Shown here: piece after piece, positions 7,818-17,295 of the stretch
Layout of the letters: each line of letters opens with the position of its first letter
How positions within the stretch are numbered: position 1 is the stretch's first letter
Position numbers and translations under genes: made by a program
The notes under the pieces: generated by a model
Database searches by the model: none
What the model saw: the letters and a program-made list of their open reading frames with translations, nothing else
What the model was told of the DNA's origin: nothing
Assembly: GCF_014203755.1 (NCBI RefSeq)
Contig: NZ_JACHJS010000001.1
Coordinates: 4,588,001-4,652,000, forward strand
Reading direction: 5' to 3'
Origin: Saccharothrix violaceirubra
Lineage (GTDB): Bacteria > Actinomycetota > Actinomycetes > Mycobacteriales > Pseudonocardiaceae
DNA: 64,000 nucleotides

Positions 7818-10358
7818 TCACGTCAGGCGCCTCCGCACCCACTTCTGCACCGCGTCCACGAGCAGGACGACCGGGATGGTCGTCGCCGCGAGCGCCCAGC
7901 CCAGCGGGGTCGGCGCGCTGCCACCCAGCAGGCCCGGCAACGGCGGCACGAACAGGAACACCGCCAGCAGCACGAGTTCGAACAGCACCGCGCCGACGAG
8001 CAGCCGGTTGCCCCGCAGGGTCTTCACCGGCGTAGTGGCGCTGCGGCACGCGAACGCGTTCGCCAGCTGCCCCAGCACGATCGCGGTGAACGCGGTGCCC
8101 GAGGCGGTGGCCGCCAACACCGGGTCGCCCAGGTCCCAGTCGCCCGCGAGCAGCACGAGCGTGAACGCCGCCATCGCCGCCAACGCCTCGGCCGGACCGA
8201 GCACGCCGAACGCCCGCACCAGCACCGAGCGGTCGATCAGCGATCCGGTCCGCGCGGGCCCGGTCATCGTGCGGGGGTTGGGCTTCTCCGCGCCCAGCGC
8301 CAGGGCCGGGAGGAGGTCGGTGCCGATGTCGAGCGCGAGGACCTGGAGCACGCTCAGGGCGAGCGGGTACGAGCCGCCGGACAGCGCCCAGAACACGAAC
8401 GGCGTCAACTCGGCCACGTTGTCGGTCAGGTGGTAGGTCAGGAAACGGCGGATGTTGGCGAACGTCGCACGTCCCAGTTCGACCGCCGCCACGATCGTGC
8501 CGAAGTGGTCGTCGAGCAGCACCAGGTCGGCGGCCTCGCGGGCCACGTCGGTACCGGACGCGCCCATCGCCACGCCGATGTCGGCCGCGCGTAGCGCCGG
8601 GCCGTCGTTGACGCCGTCGCCGGTCATGGCCACGACGTGGCCGCGGCCCTGTAGTGCGCGGGCGATGCGGAGCTTGTCCTCGGGGGTCACGCGGGCGACG
8701 ACGACGCCGTCCCGGTCGAGCAGTTCACCCAGGGCGTGGTCGTCGGCGGGCAGGTCCCCGCCCTCGACCACGAGCCCGTCGGGACCGAGCAGCCCCGTCT
8801 GGACGGCGATGGCGCGGGCGGTGGCCGGGTGGTCGCCGGTGATCATGGCGAGCTTGATGCCCGCCTCGCGGCACAGCGCGATGGAGTCGGCGACGTCGTC
8901 GCGCGGCGGGTCCTGGAGTGCGACGACACCCAGCAGGACCAGGTCGCGTTCGGCGTCCGCCTGGTCGACGGCGGCTCCGGGGCGCCACGCCACGGCGAGC
9001 ACGCGCAGCCCTCGCGCGCCGAGTTCGGCGACCGCCTCGCGCGCTCCGGGGGTGGGTGCGCACAGCGGCAGCACGGCGTCGGGTGCGCCGATCACGTGCA
9101 CGCCGTCGCCATCCGCGACGGACGAGCGGCGGCGGCGTGGGTCGAACGGGAAGCGGGTCGCCTCCGGCGTGGAGGTGTCCGCGCCGACGCGTGCGGCCAG
9201 CACGTGCAGGGCCACTTCCATCGGGTCGCCGACCGGCGACCACCGGCCGTCCCGATGCTCGGCGCGGGCACCGGGCGAGCACCGGACGGCGCCGGCCGCC
9301 GCTCTCCGCACGGCCGCGAGGGCGTCGGGTCCACCGGTCACGCGACCGGTGGGGGCGTAACCCTCTCCTTCGACCGAGACCTCGCCGGCCGGGGTCCACA
9401 CCCGCACCGCGGCCATCTCGTTGCGGGTCAACGTCCCGGTCTTGTCCGTGCACACGAAGGTGGTCGCGCCCAGGGTCTCCACCGCGTCCAGCCGCCGCAC
9501 GAGTGCCTTGCGGTGCGCCATCTCCTGGGCGGCACGCGCCAGCGACAGCGTCACGGTGGGCAGCAGACCTTCCGGAACCAGCGCGACGGTGACGCCGACC
9601 GCGAACAGGAAGCCCTCCGCCGGGTCGAGGCCCAGCAGCATCGCGACCCCGTAGAACGCCACGCCCACCGCGACCGCGATGAGGCCGACCACGGTCACCA
9701 CGCGGTGCAGTCGCAGGGCCAGCGGGCTCTTCGGCCGCACCGCGTCACGGGTGAGCGAGGCGATGCCGGCGAGCCGCGTGTGGGCGCCGGTGGCCGTCAC
9801 CACGACGGTCGCCTCCCCCTCCGTGACGTAGGTGCCGGCCCGCACGACGTCGTCCGCGGCCGGGTGCACGGGCACGCTCTCACCGCTGAGCATGGACTCG
9901 TCCACCGCCAACGCGGCGACCTGGAAAACCCTGGCGTCGGCGCAGACCCGGTCGCCGCCCTGGAGCAGGACCTCGTCGCCGACGACCAGGTCGGCCGCGT
10001 CCACCACCCGGGGCTCGCCGTCACGGCGGACGGTGGCCCGGGTGGGCATCAGGTCGCGCAGCCGTTGGGCCGCACGGTCGGCCCGGTATTCCTGGGCGAA
10101 CGCGAACACGCCGTTGAGCACGACGACCAACGCGATGGCGACCGACAACGCCGGCATGCCCGCCACGGAGGCCAGCGCGGCGGCCACCCACAGCAGGATC
10201 GCGAAGAAGTGCCCGAACTGCTTGAGCAGCAGGACGACCGGGTGCGTCCCGCCGGCGGCGGGAAGCAGGTTCGGGCCGTTCTCGCGCAGCCGCCGGGCCG
10301 CCTCGGCCGAGGTCAGGCCGCCCGTCGTGGACTTCGTCGTGGCCGGCACCGCCGTCAC
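7818..10358 (-). CDS. P-type cation-transporting ATPase (P2-like)
   Basis: About 846 residues, the usual size for bacterial P2-type pumps. Visible signatures are the actuator loop LSGESVPV, the phosphorylation site DKTGTLTRNEM (Asp near residue 305), MITGDHPATARAIA and the hinge TGDGVNDGPALRAADIGVAMG. About four N-terminal and six C-terminal membrane helices are present. Calcium or another divalent cation is likely by family, but the ion is not determined. The GTG start at 10358 overlaps the TGA of the small upstream frame (GTGA), indicating translational coupling in an operon with the DUF4389 gene. Homologous pumps occur in DosR/DevR dormancy regulons of actinobacteria, which fits the neighbours. 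Confidence 0.95.
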   Translation of the reverse strand: MTAVPATTKSTTGGLTSAEAARRLRENGPNLLPAAGGTHPVVLLLKQFGHFFAILLWVAAALASVAGMPALSVAIALVVVLNGVFAFAQEYRADRAAQRLRDLMPTRATVRRDGEPRVVDAADLVVGDEVLLQGGDRVCADARVFQVAALAVDESMLSGESVPVHPAADDVVRAGTYVTEGEATVVVTATGAHTRLAGIASLTRDAVRPKSPLALRLHRVVTVVGLIAVAVGVAFYGVAMLLGLDPAEGFLFAVGVTVALVPEGLLPTVTLSLARAAQEMAHRKALVRRLDAVETLGATTFVCTDKTGTLTRNEMAAVRVWTPAGEVSVEGEGYAPTGRVTGGPDALAAVRRAAAGAVRCSPGARAEHRDGRWSPVGDPMEVALHVLAARVGADTSTPEATRFPFDPRRRRSSVADGDGVHVIGAPDAVLPLCAPTPGAREAVAELGARGLRVLAVAWRPGAAVDQADAERDLVLLGVVALQDPPRDDVADSIALCREAGIKLAMITGDHPATARAIAVQTGLLGPDGLVVEGGDLPADDHALGELLDRDGVVVARVTPEDKLRIARALQGRGHVVAMTGDGVNDGPALRAADIGVAMGASGTDVAREAADLVLLDDHFGTIVAAVELGRATFANIRRFLTYHLTDNVAELTPFVFWALSGGSYPLALSVLQVLALDIGTDLLPALALGAEKPNPRTMTGPARTGSLIDRSVLVRAFGVLGPAEALAAMAAFTLVLLAGDWDLGDPVLAATASGTAFTAIVLGQLANAFACRSATTPVKTLRGNRLLVGAVLFELVLLAVFLFVPPLPGLLGGSAPTPLGWALAATTIPVVLLVDAVQKWVRRRLT

Positions 10359-10606
10359 CAGGCCCGGTGACCGGCGTCGTCCCGGCCATGGGACGGGCGG
10401 TGGTGGACGGCGATCATGCCGGGCACGGCCGGGGCAAGCCTCTTACCGCCCGCGGCGGGATGCACCCACGACGTCCGCCGCGAGGCCTCGGGTACCGCGC
10501 CGCCCGGTCGGTCCTCGCCGGCGACGACGATCTCCGGGCACGGGGCACCGATGTCGGCCGTGGCCGCCTCGTGGGCCACGGGCGGGGCGACCTCGGGTTC
10601 AGGCAT
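10355..10606 (-). CDS. Small hypothetical protein between DUF4389 and ATPase genes
   Basis: An 83-residue frame with no recognised domain. Its support is positional. Its ATG overlaps the stop of the DUF4389 gene by eight bases (10599-10606), and its stop overlaps the GTG of the ATPase gene. Against it, the C-terminal half is Arg/His/Gly-rich and could be leader sequence. It may be a true small protein, a degraded gene that still serves to couple translation, or chance. Confidence 0.35.
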   Translation of the reverse strand: MPEPEVAPPVAHEAATADIGAPCPEIVVAGEDRPGGAVPEASRRTSWVHPAAGGKRLAPAVPGMIAVHHRPSHGRDDAGHRAW

Positions 10607-11975
10607 GGTCCTCGTCTCCGATCGTCGTCCGGACGGGTGCGGCGGGTCGGGTCGGGCGGGTCGCGGCGAAGAGCACCAGCCCGCCGCCGAGGAGCAGCAG
10701 GAGCACTCCGCCGCCGAAGGCGGTCCACGACAGCGGTGCGAGCGCGGGCAGGGTCGCGGTGGCCACGACGGGGGTGTCGACCACGCGCGAGCCGTCGGCG
10801 TTCATCACCACGGCGGTCCAGTCGCCGGGCCGCGGGGTCCAGGTGAGCGAACCGACACCGGTCGCCGCCCAGAACGGCTGGGCGTGCGGCGGGGTGGTGG
10901 GCGCGACGCCCGTGCTGTGCCGGTACGCGGTCCGGTCGCCGAAGCCGGTGACGCGGTCGCGCTCGACACCGGCCAGGTACCGGGTCACGTCGGCCGCGGG
11001 GCCGATGCCGACGAACGTGCCGGGGTCGACGCGCAGGCCGACCGTGCCGAGCCAGTCCTCGCCGACCGCCTGGCCGGCCTCCGTCCACCGCAGCTCGGCG
11101 GTGCCCAGTTCCACGGCGTAGCCGGAGGTGTGCACGGTCAGCGCGGGCGCGGCGACGGCACCGGTCGCGTCGCGGCGGGCCTGCTCGGCCCACAGCCCGA
11201 GCGCGCCCGCCGACGCCGACCCCGTCCCCAGGAGCAGGAGCAGGACGCCGATCACCGCCGGGACCACCCGGCTCGGCGGGCCGCTCGACGATGCGGGTGG
11301 CGGCGGTGCGTCGAGCGCGGCGGCGCCGGGCTCGTCGCCTCCGGGGTCGAACCGGAAGGGCGGGTAGGCGTCGGTCATCAGGCCGACGTACGCGGCGACG
11401 CGCAGCGCCCAGCGGTCCATGCCGAGCACGAAGTCGAACACGCCGCGGGGGTAGCGGCCGGTGAACAGCAGCACCACGCCGGCGATGAGCACGAGCAGGC
11501 CCACCAAGCCGCCGGCCGGGCTGAACGCCCACTCCCCCGCCCGGAAGGCCAGGTAGCCGCCACCGCCCAGGAAGATCGTGACGACGACCAGGTGCGGGAT
11601 GGCCAGCAACCATTTCACCAGCACCAGACCGCGGGAGAGCCGCTCGGGGTAGGCGACGTCGAGGGTCGCCGGGTAGTCGGGCTCCTCGCCCAGGCTGAAC
11701 GGCGGGTACCGGTCGGTCGCCAACGCGCCGAACGAGTAGTACGCGACCCGCCAGGTCCAGCGCAGCACGCCGAGGGCGAAGTCGAACAGCGGACGCGGGT
11801 AGCGGCCGGTGACCAGGATCGAGACGAACGCGCACAGCCCCACCACGCCGAACGCCGTCCACAGGACGGCGAGCACGACGTAATGCGGAATCGCCGGCAG
11901 CCACTTGACCAGCCAGAGCCAGCGGTTGAGCGCCGGGTCGAACCGGCCGTGCACGCGAACGGGATAGGTGGTCAT
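10599..11975 (-). CDS. DUF4389 domain membrane protein
   Basis: About 458 residues. Two DUF4389 units are visible: one opening the protein (NRWLWLVKWLPAIPHY near residue 20, then ILVTGRYPRPLFDFALGVLRW) and a second near residues 95-190 (VLVKWLLAIPHLVVV, FTGRYPRGVFDFVLGMDRW). Each contributes a pair of membrane helices. A further helix near 220 leads to an extracytoplasmic beta-rich domain (about 240-410), and a final helix near 420 precedes a short cytoplasmic tail. Function is unknown. The ATG at 11975 has GGAGGAG 3 nt upstream. It is the first gene of the leftward operon containing the ATPase. Confidence 0.85.
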   Translation of the reverse strand: MTTYPVRVHGRFDPALNRWLWLVKWLPAIPHYVVLAVLWTAFGVVGLCAFVSILVTGRYPRPLFDFALGVLRWTWRVAYYSFGALATDRYPPFSLGEEPDYPATLDVAYPERLSRGLVLVKWLLAIPHLVVVTIFLGGGGYLAFRAGEWAFSPAGGLVGLLVLIAGVVLLFTGRYPRGVFDFVLGMDRWALRVAAYVGLMTDAYPPFRFDPGGDEPGAAALDAPPPPASSSGPPSRVVPAVIGVLLLLLGTGSASAGALGLWAEQARRDATGAVAAPALTVHTSGYAVELGTAELRWTEAGQAVGEDWLGTVGLRVDPGTFVGIGPAADVTRYLAGVERDRVTGFGDRTAYRHSTGVAPTTPPHAQPFWAATGVGSLTWTPRPGDWTAVVMNADGSRVVDTPVVATATLPALAPLSWTAFGGGVLLLLLGGGLVLFAATRPTRPAAPVRTTIGDEDHA

Positions 11976-12488
11976 GACTCCTCCGGCCGGGCTCGACGGC
12001 AGCCCACTCGGTGTCCGGCGAGCGGCTCCACGTCCGGGCTCGCGCCGACCGGGCCGGCACGTGCCCGTGCGCGCCGAACGCGGTGGGCGTGGTGGTTGGT
12101 GCGTGGGGACCGAGGCCTGCGACGGGCCTGACCGATCAGGCGATCGCGACCCGCGCCTGGGCCCCGACCGACCGCGGTGATCGGCGACCCGACGGCGAGG
12201 GGGCGGGCCGCCGGGAAGTGCGGCGTGCCGGTCGTGCGGTACTCGACCGCGGGTCCATGTCCGTCCTCCTCGTCGGCTCCGGTGCTTCCCAGGCTGGTCC
12301 GATCCCGGTTGGGCACACAGAGTCGTTGGTCGTCGCGGGGGTCCCTGATCGGCCGGGGCCTACGGCCCTGCGGCGGCCGGCGGGTTGGCCCGGCCTCACG
12401 TCGGGGGCCGCCGGTTACCGTCCAATATGGACAATCAGCCGACGGCTCCGACCGCCCGCGTCGGGTCACCTCGGAACCGCCGGACACG
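11976..12488. other. 513-bp intergenic region, no gene recognised
   Basis: It separates the leftward DUF4389 operon from the leftward flavodoxin gene. All frames here read as arginine/proline-rich shadow translations without domain signals. A weak DosR-like half site (minus-strand GGGACCCCC near 12340) was noted but is not convincing. Confidence 0.4.
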
Positions 12489-13001
12489 TCACGTCCGACT
12501 CGCGGGGCGGATCGCCCTGGCCCAGGTCGTCGCGCGGTCGACCTCGCCCGCGAGCAGGGGGCCGGGGGTTCCTCCGACGTGGAACGACGTCGGCGCACCC
12601 GCGACGGCGAAACGCAGTCGACGCAGGCGTTTCGTGATCGTCTTGGCGGCCGAGCCCGGCAGCCACCCCGACTTGACCCTGGTGTCGAACGCGAGGGCGC
12701 TCACGGCACGGCCGGCGGGCGCGAGCGCGTCGAGCCACTCGCGCACGCCTCGTCCCCGTGACACCAGCTCGCCGGTCGCCTGGTCGGCGGCGGACTTGCG
12801 CGTGGCGGCCCGGCTGAGGTCGAACGCGTGCGTGGGCGCACCGACCACGAGCAGGTCGACGTCGCCGGGCAGCACGTCCGGTGCCTCCCCGACCTCCACG
12901 ACGTCGACCTGCCCGCCTTCCGCCAAGCCCGCCCGCACCGCTTCGGCGACCGCCTTGGTGTTGCCGAACATGGATTCGAAGACCACCAATGCCCGTGCCA
13001 T
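12489..13001 (-). CDS. Flavodoxin family protein
   Basis: About 170 residues with a flavodoxin fold. The N-terminal phosphate-binding loop reads [20 protein letters not shown], and the second FMN loop region follows around [16 protein letters not shown]. It probably carries FMN and acts as a low-potential electron carrier or flavin-dependent oxidoreductase in the cytoplasm. Translation upstream of MARALVV is Arg-rich and unlikely to be real, so I start at ATG 13001; the ribosome site (GGAAGGG) is about 10 nt away and weak. It is transcribed divergently from the pfl operon, sharing the region with the DosR-like box at 13084. An electron donor for the pyruvate formate-lyase activase would be a sensible role, but this is inference. 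Confidence 0.85.
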   Translation of the reverse strand: MARALVVFESMFGNTKAVAEAVRAGLAEGGQVDVVEVGEAPDVLPGDVDLLVVGAPTHAFDLSRAATRKSAADQATGELVSRGRGVREWLDALAPAGRAVSALAFDTRVKSGWLPGSAAKTITKRLRRLRFAVAGAPTSFHVGGTPGPLLAGEVDRATTWARAIRPASRT

Positions 13002-13083
13002 CGTCGGCACCGCCCTTCCTCGTCTCCGCACCACGCTGCGCCGCCCGCGGCTCCGTCGACAGCGGTCGACAGCCCTGTCCACC

Positions 13084-13100
13084 CGGGACCTCGGACCCTG
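13084..13100. promoter_or_regulatory. DosR/DevR-like box between flavodoxin and pfl operon
   Basis: CGGGACCTCGGACCCTG matches the dormancy-regulator pattern GGGACCnnnGnCCC with correct spacing. It sits about 83 bp upstream of the flavodoxin start and 57 bp upstream of the rightward operon, as expected for a shared control site. Confidence 0.45.
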
Positions 13101-13156
13101 CCCGGCGGACCGGCACGCGTGGACGCTCGAAGCGGACGGAGATCGAGGAGGAGACG

Positions 13157-13381
13157 ATGAAGGCGCTCGTTCATCGCGGTCCCAGGCGGCTGACGTGGGA
13201 GGACGTGCCGGACCCGCGCACTTTCACCGACGACGTGCCCGGGATGGCACCCGGCCGGGCCCGGGGCAAGGCCGTCGACGGCACGCACGCGAAGTACGCG
13301 CGAGTGCCGTTCGCGGACGCGTCGACCGAACCACCGCGGACGGGCGGGACCGGGGTGCCGAAGGTGGTGGCGACCCGATGA
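13157..13381 (+). pseudogene. Collapsed zinc-type alcohol dehydrogenase
   Basis: The frame starts [20 protein letters not shown], the classic N-terminus of zinc-dependent alcohol dehydrogenases (about 350 residues). It soon jumps to [20 protein letters not shown], which matches the mid-protein stretch usually reading DGTQAEYVRVPFADxSTY. The metal-binding and NAD-binding parts are gone, leaving 74 residues. The reading frame is intact and its TGA overlaps the ATG of pflB (ATGA), so the remnant may still be translated to deliver ribosomes to pflB. A GGAGGAG ribosome site precedes the ATG at 13157. Confidence 0.75.
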
Positions 13382-15624
13382 CCGCGGTGGAGGAGCGGCT
13401 GGACGCGTGGGCCGGGTTCCGCGGCTCGGACTGGCGACACGACATCGACGTGCGCGGATTCATCCAGGCCAACTACACCCCCTACGAGGGCGACGCCGGC
13501 TTCCTGGCCGGACCGACCGAGCGGACCGCGACGCTGTGGCGGAACCTGTCCGGGCTGTTCGCCGAGGAGCGCAGGCGCGGCATCCTGGACGTGGACGTGC
13601 ACACGCCGTCCACCATCACCTCCCACCGCCCCGGCCACCTCGACCGGGAGCACGAACTGATCGTCGGGTTGCAGACCGACGCGCCGCTCAAGCGGGCCAT
13701 CATGCCCAACGGCGGCCTGCGCATGGTCGAAGCCGGGCTGGCCGCCTACGGCTACGAGCCGGACCCCACCGTGCGCGAGATCTTCACCAAGTACCGCAAG
13801 ACCCACAACGACGGCGTGTTCGACGCCTACACCGAGCAGATCAAGCGCGCCCGGCGGGCCGGGGTCATCACCGGCCTGCCCGACTCCTACGGACGCGGCC
13901 GGATCATCGGCGACTACCGACGCGTCGCCCTGTACGGCGTGGACCGGCTGATCGACGCCAAACTGGCCGAACGCGCCGCGATCGACGACGTGCCGTCCAC
14001 CGAGGAGGTGATCCGCGACCGCGAGGAACTGGCCGAGCAGATCCGCGCGCTCGGCGAACTGAAGGAGATGGCGGCGTCCTACGGCGACGACATCTCGCGA
14101 CCGGCCGCCACCGCACGCGAAGCCGTCCAGTGGCTGTACTACGCCTACCTGGCCGCGGTGAAGGAGCAGAACGGCGCGGCCATGTCCCTGGGCCGCACGT
14201 CCACCTTCCTCGACGTCTACCTCCAGCGCGACCTCGACGCCGGGCTGCTGACCGAGTCGCGGGCCCAGGAGCTGGTCGACGACCTGGTGATCAAACTGCG
14301 GATCGTGCGGTTCCTGCGCACCCCCGCCTACGACGAGCTGTTCTCCGGCGACCCGACCTGGGTCACCGAGAGCATCGGCGGCATCGGGGAGGACGGCCGG
14401 CCGCTGGTCACGCGCACCGGCTTCCGGTTCCTCCAGACCCTCTACAACCTCGGCCCGGCACCCGAGCCGAACCTCACCGTGCTGTGGTCGCCCGCGCTGC
14501 CCGAGGGGTTCAAGCGGTTCTGCGCACGGGTCTCCGTGGACACCAGCTCGATCCAGTACGAGAACGACGAGCTGATCCGGCCCCGCTTCGGCGACGACAC
14601 CGCCATCGCCTGCTGCGTCTCGGCCATGCGGATCGGCAGGCAGATGCAGTTCTTCGGCGCGCGGGTCAACCTCGCCAAGGCCCTGCTCTACGCGATCAAC
14701 GGCGGACGGGACGAGCTGACCGGCGACCAGGTCGCGCCGCACCGACCTCCGATCGCCGGCGACTACCTCGACTACGACGAGGTGCGCGCGGCGTTCGACC
14801 GGATGCTCGCCTGGCTGGCCCGCACCTACGTGGACGCGCTCAACATCATCCACTACATGCACGACAAGTACGCCTACGAACGCATCGAGATGGCCCTGCA
14901 CGACCACCCCGCCCAACGGCTGCTCGGCTGCGGCATCGCGGGCCTGTCGGTCGTCGCCGACAGCCTCTCGGCCATCAAGCACGCGAAGGTCCGGGTCGTC
15001 CGGGACGACACCGGGCTGGCCGTCGACTTCGTGGTCGAGGGCGACTTCCCCCGCTACGGCAACAACGACGACCGCGCCGACGCCCTCGCGGTCGGACTGG
15101 TCGAGGACTTCATGGCCCTGGTGCGCGGTTACCCGACCTACCGCGACGCCGTGCACACCCAGTCGGTGCTGACCATCACCTCGAACGTCGTCTACGGCCG
15201 GCACACCGGCAACACGCCGGACGGCAGGCGCGCGGGCGAGCCGTTCGCGCCCGGCGCCAACCCGATGAACGGCCGGGACCGCCACGGTCTCGTGGCCGCG
15301 GCCCTGTCGGTGGCCAAGCTGCCCTACGACCAGGCGCTGGACGGCATCTCGCTGACCGCGAGCATCACGCCGGACGGGTTGGGCAGGGACACCGAGGAGC
15401 GGGTGACCAACCTCGTCGGCGTCCTCGACGGGTACACCGACGCCGGCGGGTTCCACCTCAACGCCAACGTGCTCGACCGGGACGTCCTGCTGGACGCCAT
15501 GGCACACCCCGACAGGTACCCGCAGCTGACCATCCGCGTGTCCGGGTACGCGGTCAACTTCGTTCGCCTGACCCCCGAACAGCAGCGCGACGTGGTCAAC
15601 CGCACGTTCCACGGGTCGCTGTGA
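13378..15624 (+). CDS. pflB: Pyruvate formate-lyase (formate C-acetyltransferase)
   Basis: About 748 residues, family length. It splits pyruvate with CoA into acetyl-CoA and formate by a glycyl radical mechanism. The adjacent catalytic cysteines lie in [13 protein letters not shown] (Cys412-Cys413) and the radical glycine in [13 protein letters not shown] (Gly723). The active-site context [14 protein letters not shown] and [21 protein letters not shown] is that of true PFL rather than glycerol dehydratase or choline lyase. The ATG at 13378 overlaps the stop of the alcohol dehydrogenase remnant; the activase gene starts within its stop codon. The enzyme is destroyed by oxygen when activated, so expression is expected under hypoxia. 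Confidence 0.97.
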   Translation: MTAVEERLDAWAGFRGSDWRHDIDVRGFIQANYTPYEGDAGFLAGPTERTATLWRNLSGLFAEERRRGILDVDVHTPSTITSHRPGHLDREHELIVGLQTDAPLKRAIMPNGGLRMVEAGLAAYGYEPDPTVREIFTKYRKTHNDGVFDAYTEQIKRARRAGVITGLPDSYGRGRIIGDYRRVALYGVDRLIDAKLAERAAIDDVPSTEEVIRDREELAEQIRALGELKEMAASYGDDISRPAATAREAVQWLYYAYLAAVKEQNGAAMSLGRTSTFLDVYLQRDLDAGLLTESRAQELVDDLVIKLRIVRFLRTPAYDELFSGDPTWVTESIGGIGEDGRPLVTRTGFRFLQTLYNLGPAPEPNLTVLWSPALPEGFKRFCARVSVDTSSIQYENDELIRPRFGDDTAIACCVSAMRIGRQMQFFGARVNLAKALLYAINGGRDELTGDQVAPHRPPIAGDYLDYDEVRAAFDRMLAWLARTYVDALNIIHYMHDKYAYERIEMALHDHPAQRLLGCGIAGLSVVADSLSAIKHAKVRVVRDDTGLAVDFVVEGDFPRYGNNDDRADALAVGLVEDFMALVRGYPTYRDAVHTQSVLTITSNVVYGRHTGNTPDGRRAGEPFAPGANPMNGRDRHGLVAAALSVAKLPYDQALDGISLTASITPDGLGRDTEERVTNLVGVLDGYTDAGGFHLNANVLDRDVLLDAMAHPDRYPQLTIRVSGYAVNFVRLTPEQQRDVVNRTFHGSL

Positions 15625-16349
15625 CGACCACCGGGACCGTCCACAGCTGGGACCTCGCCACGGCGGTGGACGGCCCCGGCACCCGGTTCGTGGTCTTCCT
15701 GGCCGGGTGCCCGCTGCGCTGCCTGTACTGCCACAACCCGGAGACCCGGTTCGCGCGGTACGGGCGGCGCGTCACCGCGGCCGACCTGGTGGACGAGATC
15801 GCGAAGTACCGCCGGTTCATCGAGGTGGCCGGTGGTGGCGTGACCGTCAGCGGCGGCGAACCGCTGCTCCAGCCGGAGTTCACCGCCGAGTTGCTGCACG
15901 CGGTGAAGGGCATGGGCCTGCACACCGCGCTGGACACCTCCGGCTTCCTCGGTGACCGGGCCACCGAGGCGATGCTGGCCGACACCGACCTGGTGCTGCT
16001 CGACATCAAGTCCTGGGACCCGGCCACCTACCGGCACGTCACCGGCGGCGAGGTCGGGCCGACCCTGGAGTTCGCCCGCCGGCTGTCCGACCTGGGCAAG
16101 CCGATGTGGATCAGGTTCGTCCTGGTGCCGGGCCTGACCGACGCGCCGGACAACGTGGAGGGCATCGCCGGGTTCGTCGCCACCCTGCCGTCGGTCGAAC
16201 GCGTCGACGTGCTGCCGTTCCACAAGATGGGCGCGTCGAAGTACCAGGCCATCGGCCTGCCGTTCCCACTGGCCGACACGCCGACGCCGGACGCGGCGCT
16301 GGTCCGCCGGGTCCGGGAACAGTTCCTGTCCCACGGTCTGCGGGCATGA
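15621..16349 (+). CDS. pflA: Pyruvate formate-lyase activating enzyme (radical SAM)
   Basis: 242 residues. The radical SAM cluster motif is CPLRCLYC (Cys30, Cys34, Cys37), followed by the SAM-binding [10 protein letters not shown] and a Dx[10 protein letters not shown] segment typical of PFL activases. It has the short E. coli PflA-like architecture with no ferredoxin insert. It reduces SAM with a 4Fe-4S cluster to abstract hydrogen from Gly723 of PflB. The GTG start shares bases with the pflB stop (GTGA), so the two are translationally coupled. The electron donor may be the divergent flavodoxin at 12489-13001. Confidence 0.96.
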   Translation: MTTTGTVHSWDLATAVDGPGTRFVVFLAGCPLRCLYCHNPETRFARYGRRVTAADLVDEIAKYRRFIEVAGGGVTVSGGEPLLQPEFTAELLHAVKGMGLHTALDTSGFLGDRATEAMLADTDLVLLDIKSWDPATYRHVTGGEVGPTLEFARRLSDLGKPMWIRFVLVPGLTDAPDNVEGIAGFVATLPSVERVDVLPFHKMGASKYQAIGLPFPLADTPTPDAALVRRVREQFLSHGLRA

Positions 16350-16579
16350 TCAGGGCTGCTCACCGCTCGACGGCGAAACCGGTCCGCACGCCGGGCTGTC
16401 CGGATCGGCGACGCCTGGCGCCCCGGCACGACGTCGAGAGTCGTGTGCTCGCTGCCCGGGGCCCCTACCGCCGGTACCGACCCCCGGACATGTTCGAGCC
16501 GTGCACGACGGCACTCCCGGCGATGCCCCCGGGCCGCCGAAGCCGGCCCCGCGAAGGTGCCCGTACGGCCCTGCGCGGC

Positions 16580-16599
16580 GGGGACTTTCGACCGCTGCC
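16580..16599 (+). promoter_or_regulatory. DosR/DevR-like box upstream of the DUF6069 gene
   Basis: GGGGACTTTCGACCGCTGCC closely matches the core GGGACTTTCGnCC of the dormancy regulator site. It lies about 97 bp upstream of the GTG at 16696. The rest of the gap 16350-16695 contains no gene. Confidence 0.6.
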
Positions 16600-16695
16600 G
16601 GTGGGCACCTGCCCCGGCAGGGTCGAGGGGGGCGACCACGAGAAGCCCTCGAACCGGCCCCCGGGCGGTCATCGGACACGACGGAGGAATCAGCC

Positions 16696-17205
16696 GTGAC
16701 ACCACGACAGGACGGCGACGAGCCCCGTCGCGTCGAGCCCACCGGACGGTTCGAGCTGGAATCGCCGGCGGAGGACACCGGTAGGACGCCGTCGAACCGC
16801 TACTCCGCCGGCCTGCTGTGGGCGGGTGGCGCCGCCACCGCGTTCGTCGCGGGACTGCTCGCCGTCGTCGGCATCCTGGCCGCGCGCGGCCTGCTCGACA
16901 TCGCCGTGCTCGCGCCGAAGGAGGACGGTGCCTGGGGCGGCGCGGACACCCTCACCTACACGCTGGTCGTGGCGGGCGGTGCCTTGGCGGCGACCGGTCT
17001 GCTCCAGCTCCTGCTGTCCACGACACCGGACGCGGTCCACTTCTTCACCTGGATCGTCCTGCTGCTGACGGCGATCACGGCGGTCCTGCCCCTCAGCCTG
17101 GAAGTCGACACCGGCAGTCGCGTGGCCACCGCGACCCTCAACGTCCTGATCGGCATCACGATCGCGGTCTCCCTGCGCGACGTCGCGCGCCGGTCCCGCC
17201 GCTGA
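16696..17205 (+). CDS. DUF6069-like four-helix membrane protein
   Basis: 169 residues: a polar N-terminal tail of about 35 residues, then four membrane helices (WAGGAATAFVAGLLAVVGIL; YTLVVAGGALAATGLLQLLL; FFTWIVLLLTAITAVLPLSL; ATLNVLIGITIAVSL). Between helices 1 and 2 lies a charged loop. The pattern fits the DUF6069 family, whose function is unknown. The GTG at 16696 has GGAGGAAT 5-6 nt upstream. The DosR-like box in front places it in the hypoxia set. Confidence 0.75.
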   Translation: MTPRQDGDEPRRVEPTGRFELESPAEDTGRTPSNRYSAGLLWAGGAATAFVAGLLAVVGILAARGLLDIAVLAPKEDGAWGGADTLTYTLVVAGGALAATGLLQLLLSTTPDAVHFFTWIVLLLTAITAVLPLSLEVDTGSRVATATLNVLIGITIAVSLRDVARRSRR

Positions 17206-17295
17206 GCACGGCCGGCGGACGCGGTCCACCGGCCCCTGGAGCCCTGCGGCTCGCCACCACCCCACGATCGGCGCGGAACCGGAAGGGGCGACGAC

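Noticed and set aside
5123..8035. A 970-codon plus-strand frame opposite ppdK and the ATPase 3' end
   Set aside because: Antisense shadow with His/Val/Asp-rich composition; it spans the boundary of two real genes.
12327..12345. A fourth DosR-like box upstream of the DUF4389 operon
   Set aside because: Only one half matches, and it lies about 350 bp from the operon start.
13171..15612. An open frame of over 800 codons on the minus strand opposite pflB
   Set aside because: It is the antisense shadow of a highly GC-biased gene; composition is Val/Asp/Arg/Gly-rich without domains, while pflB on the other strand has all catalytic motifs.
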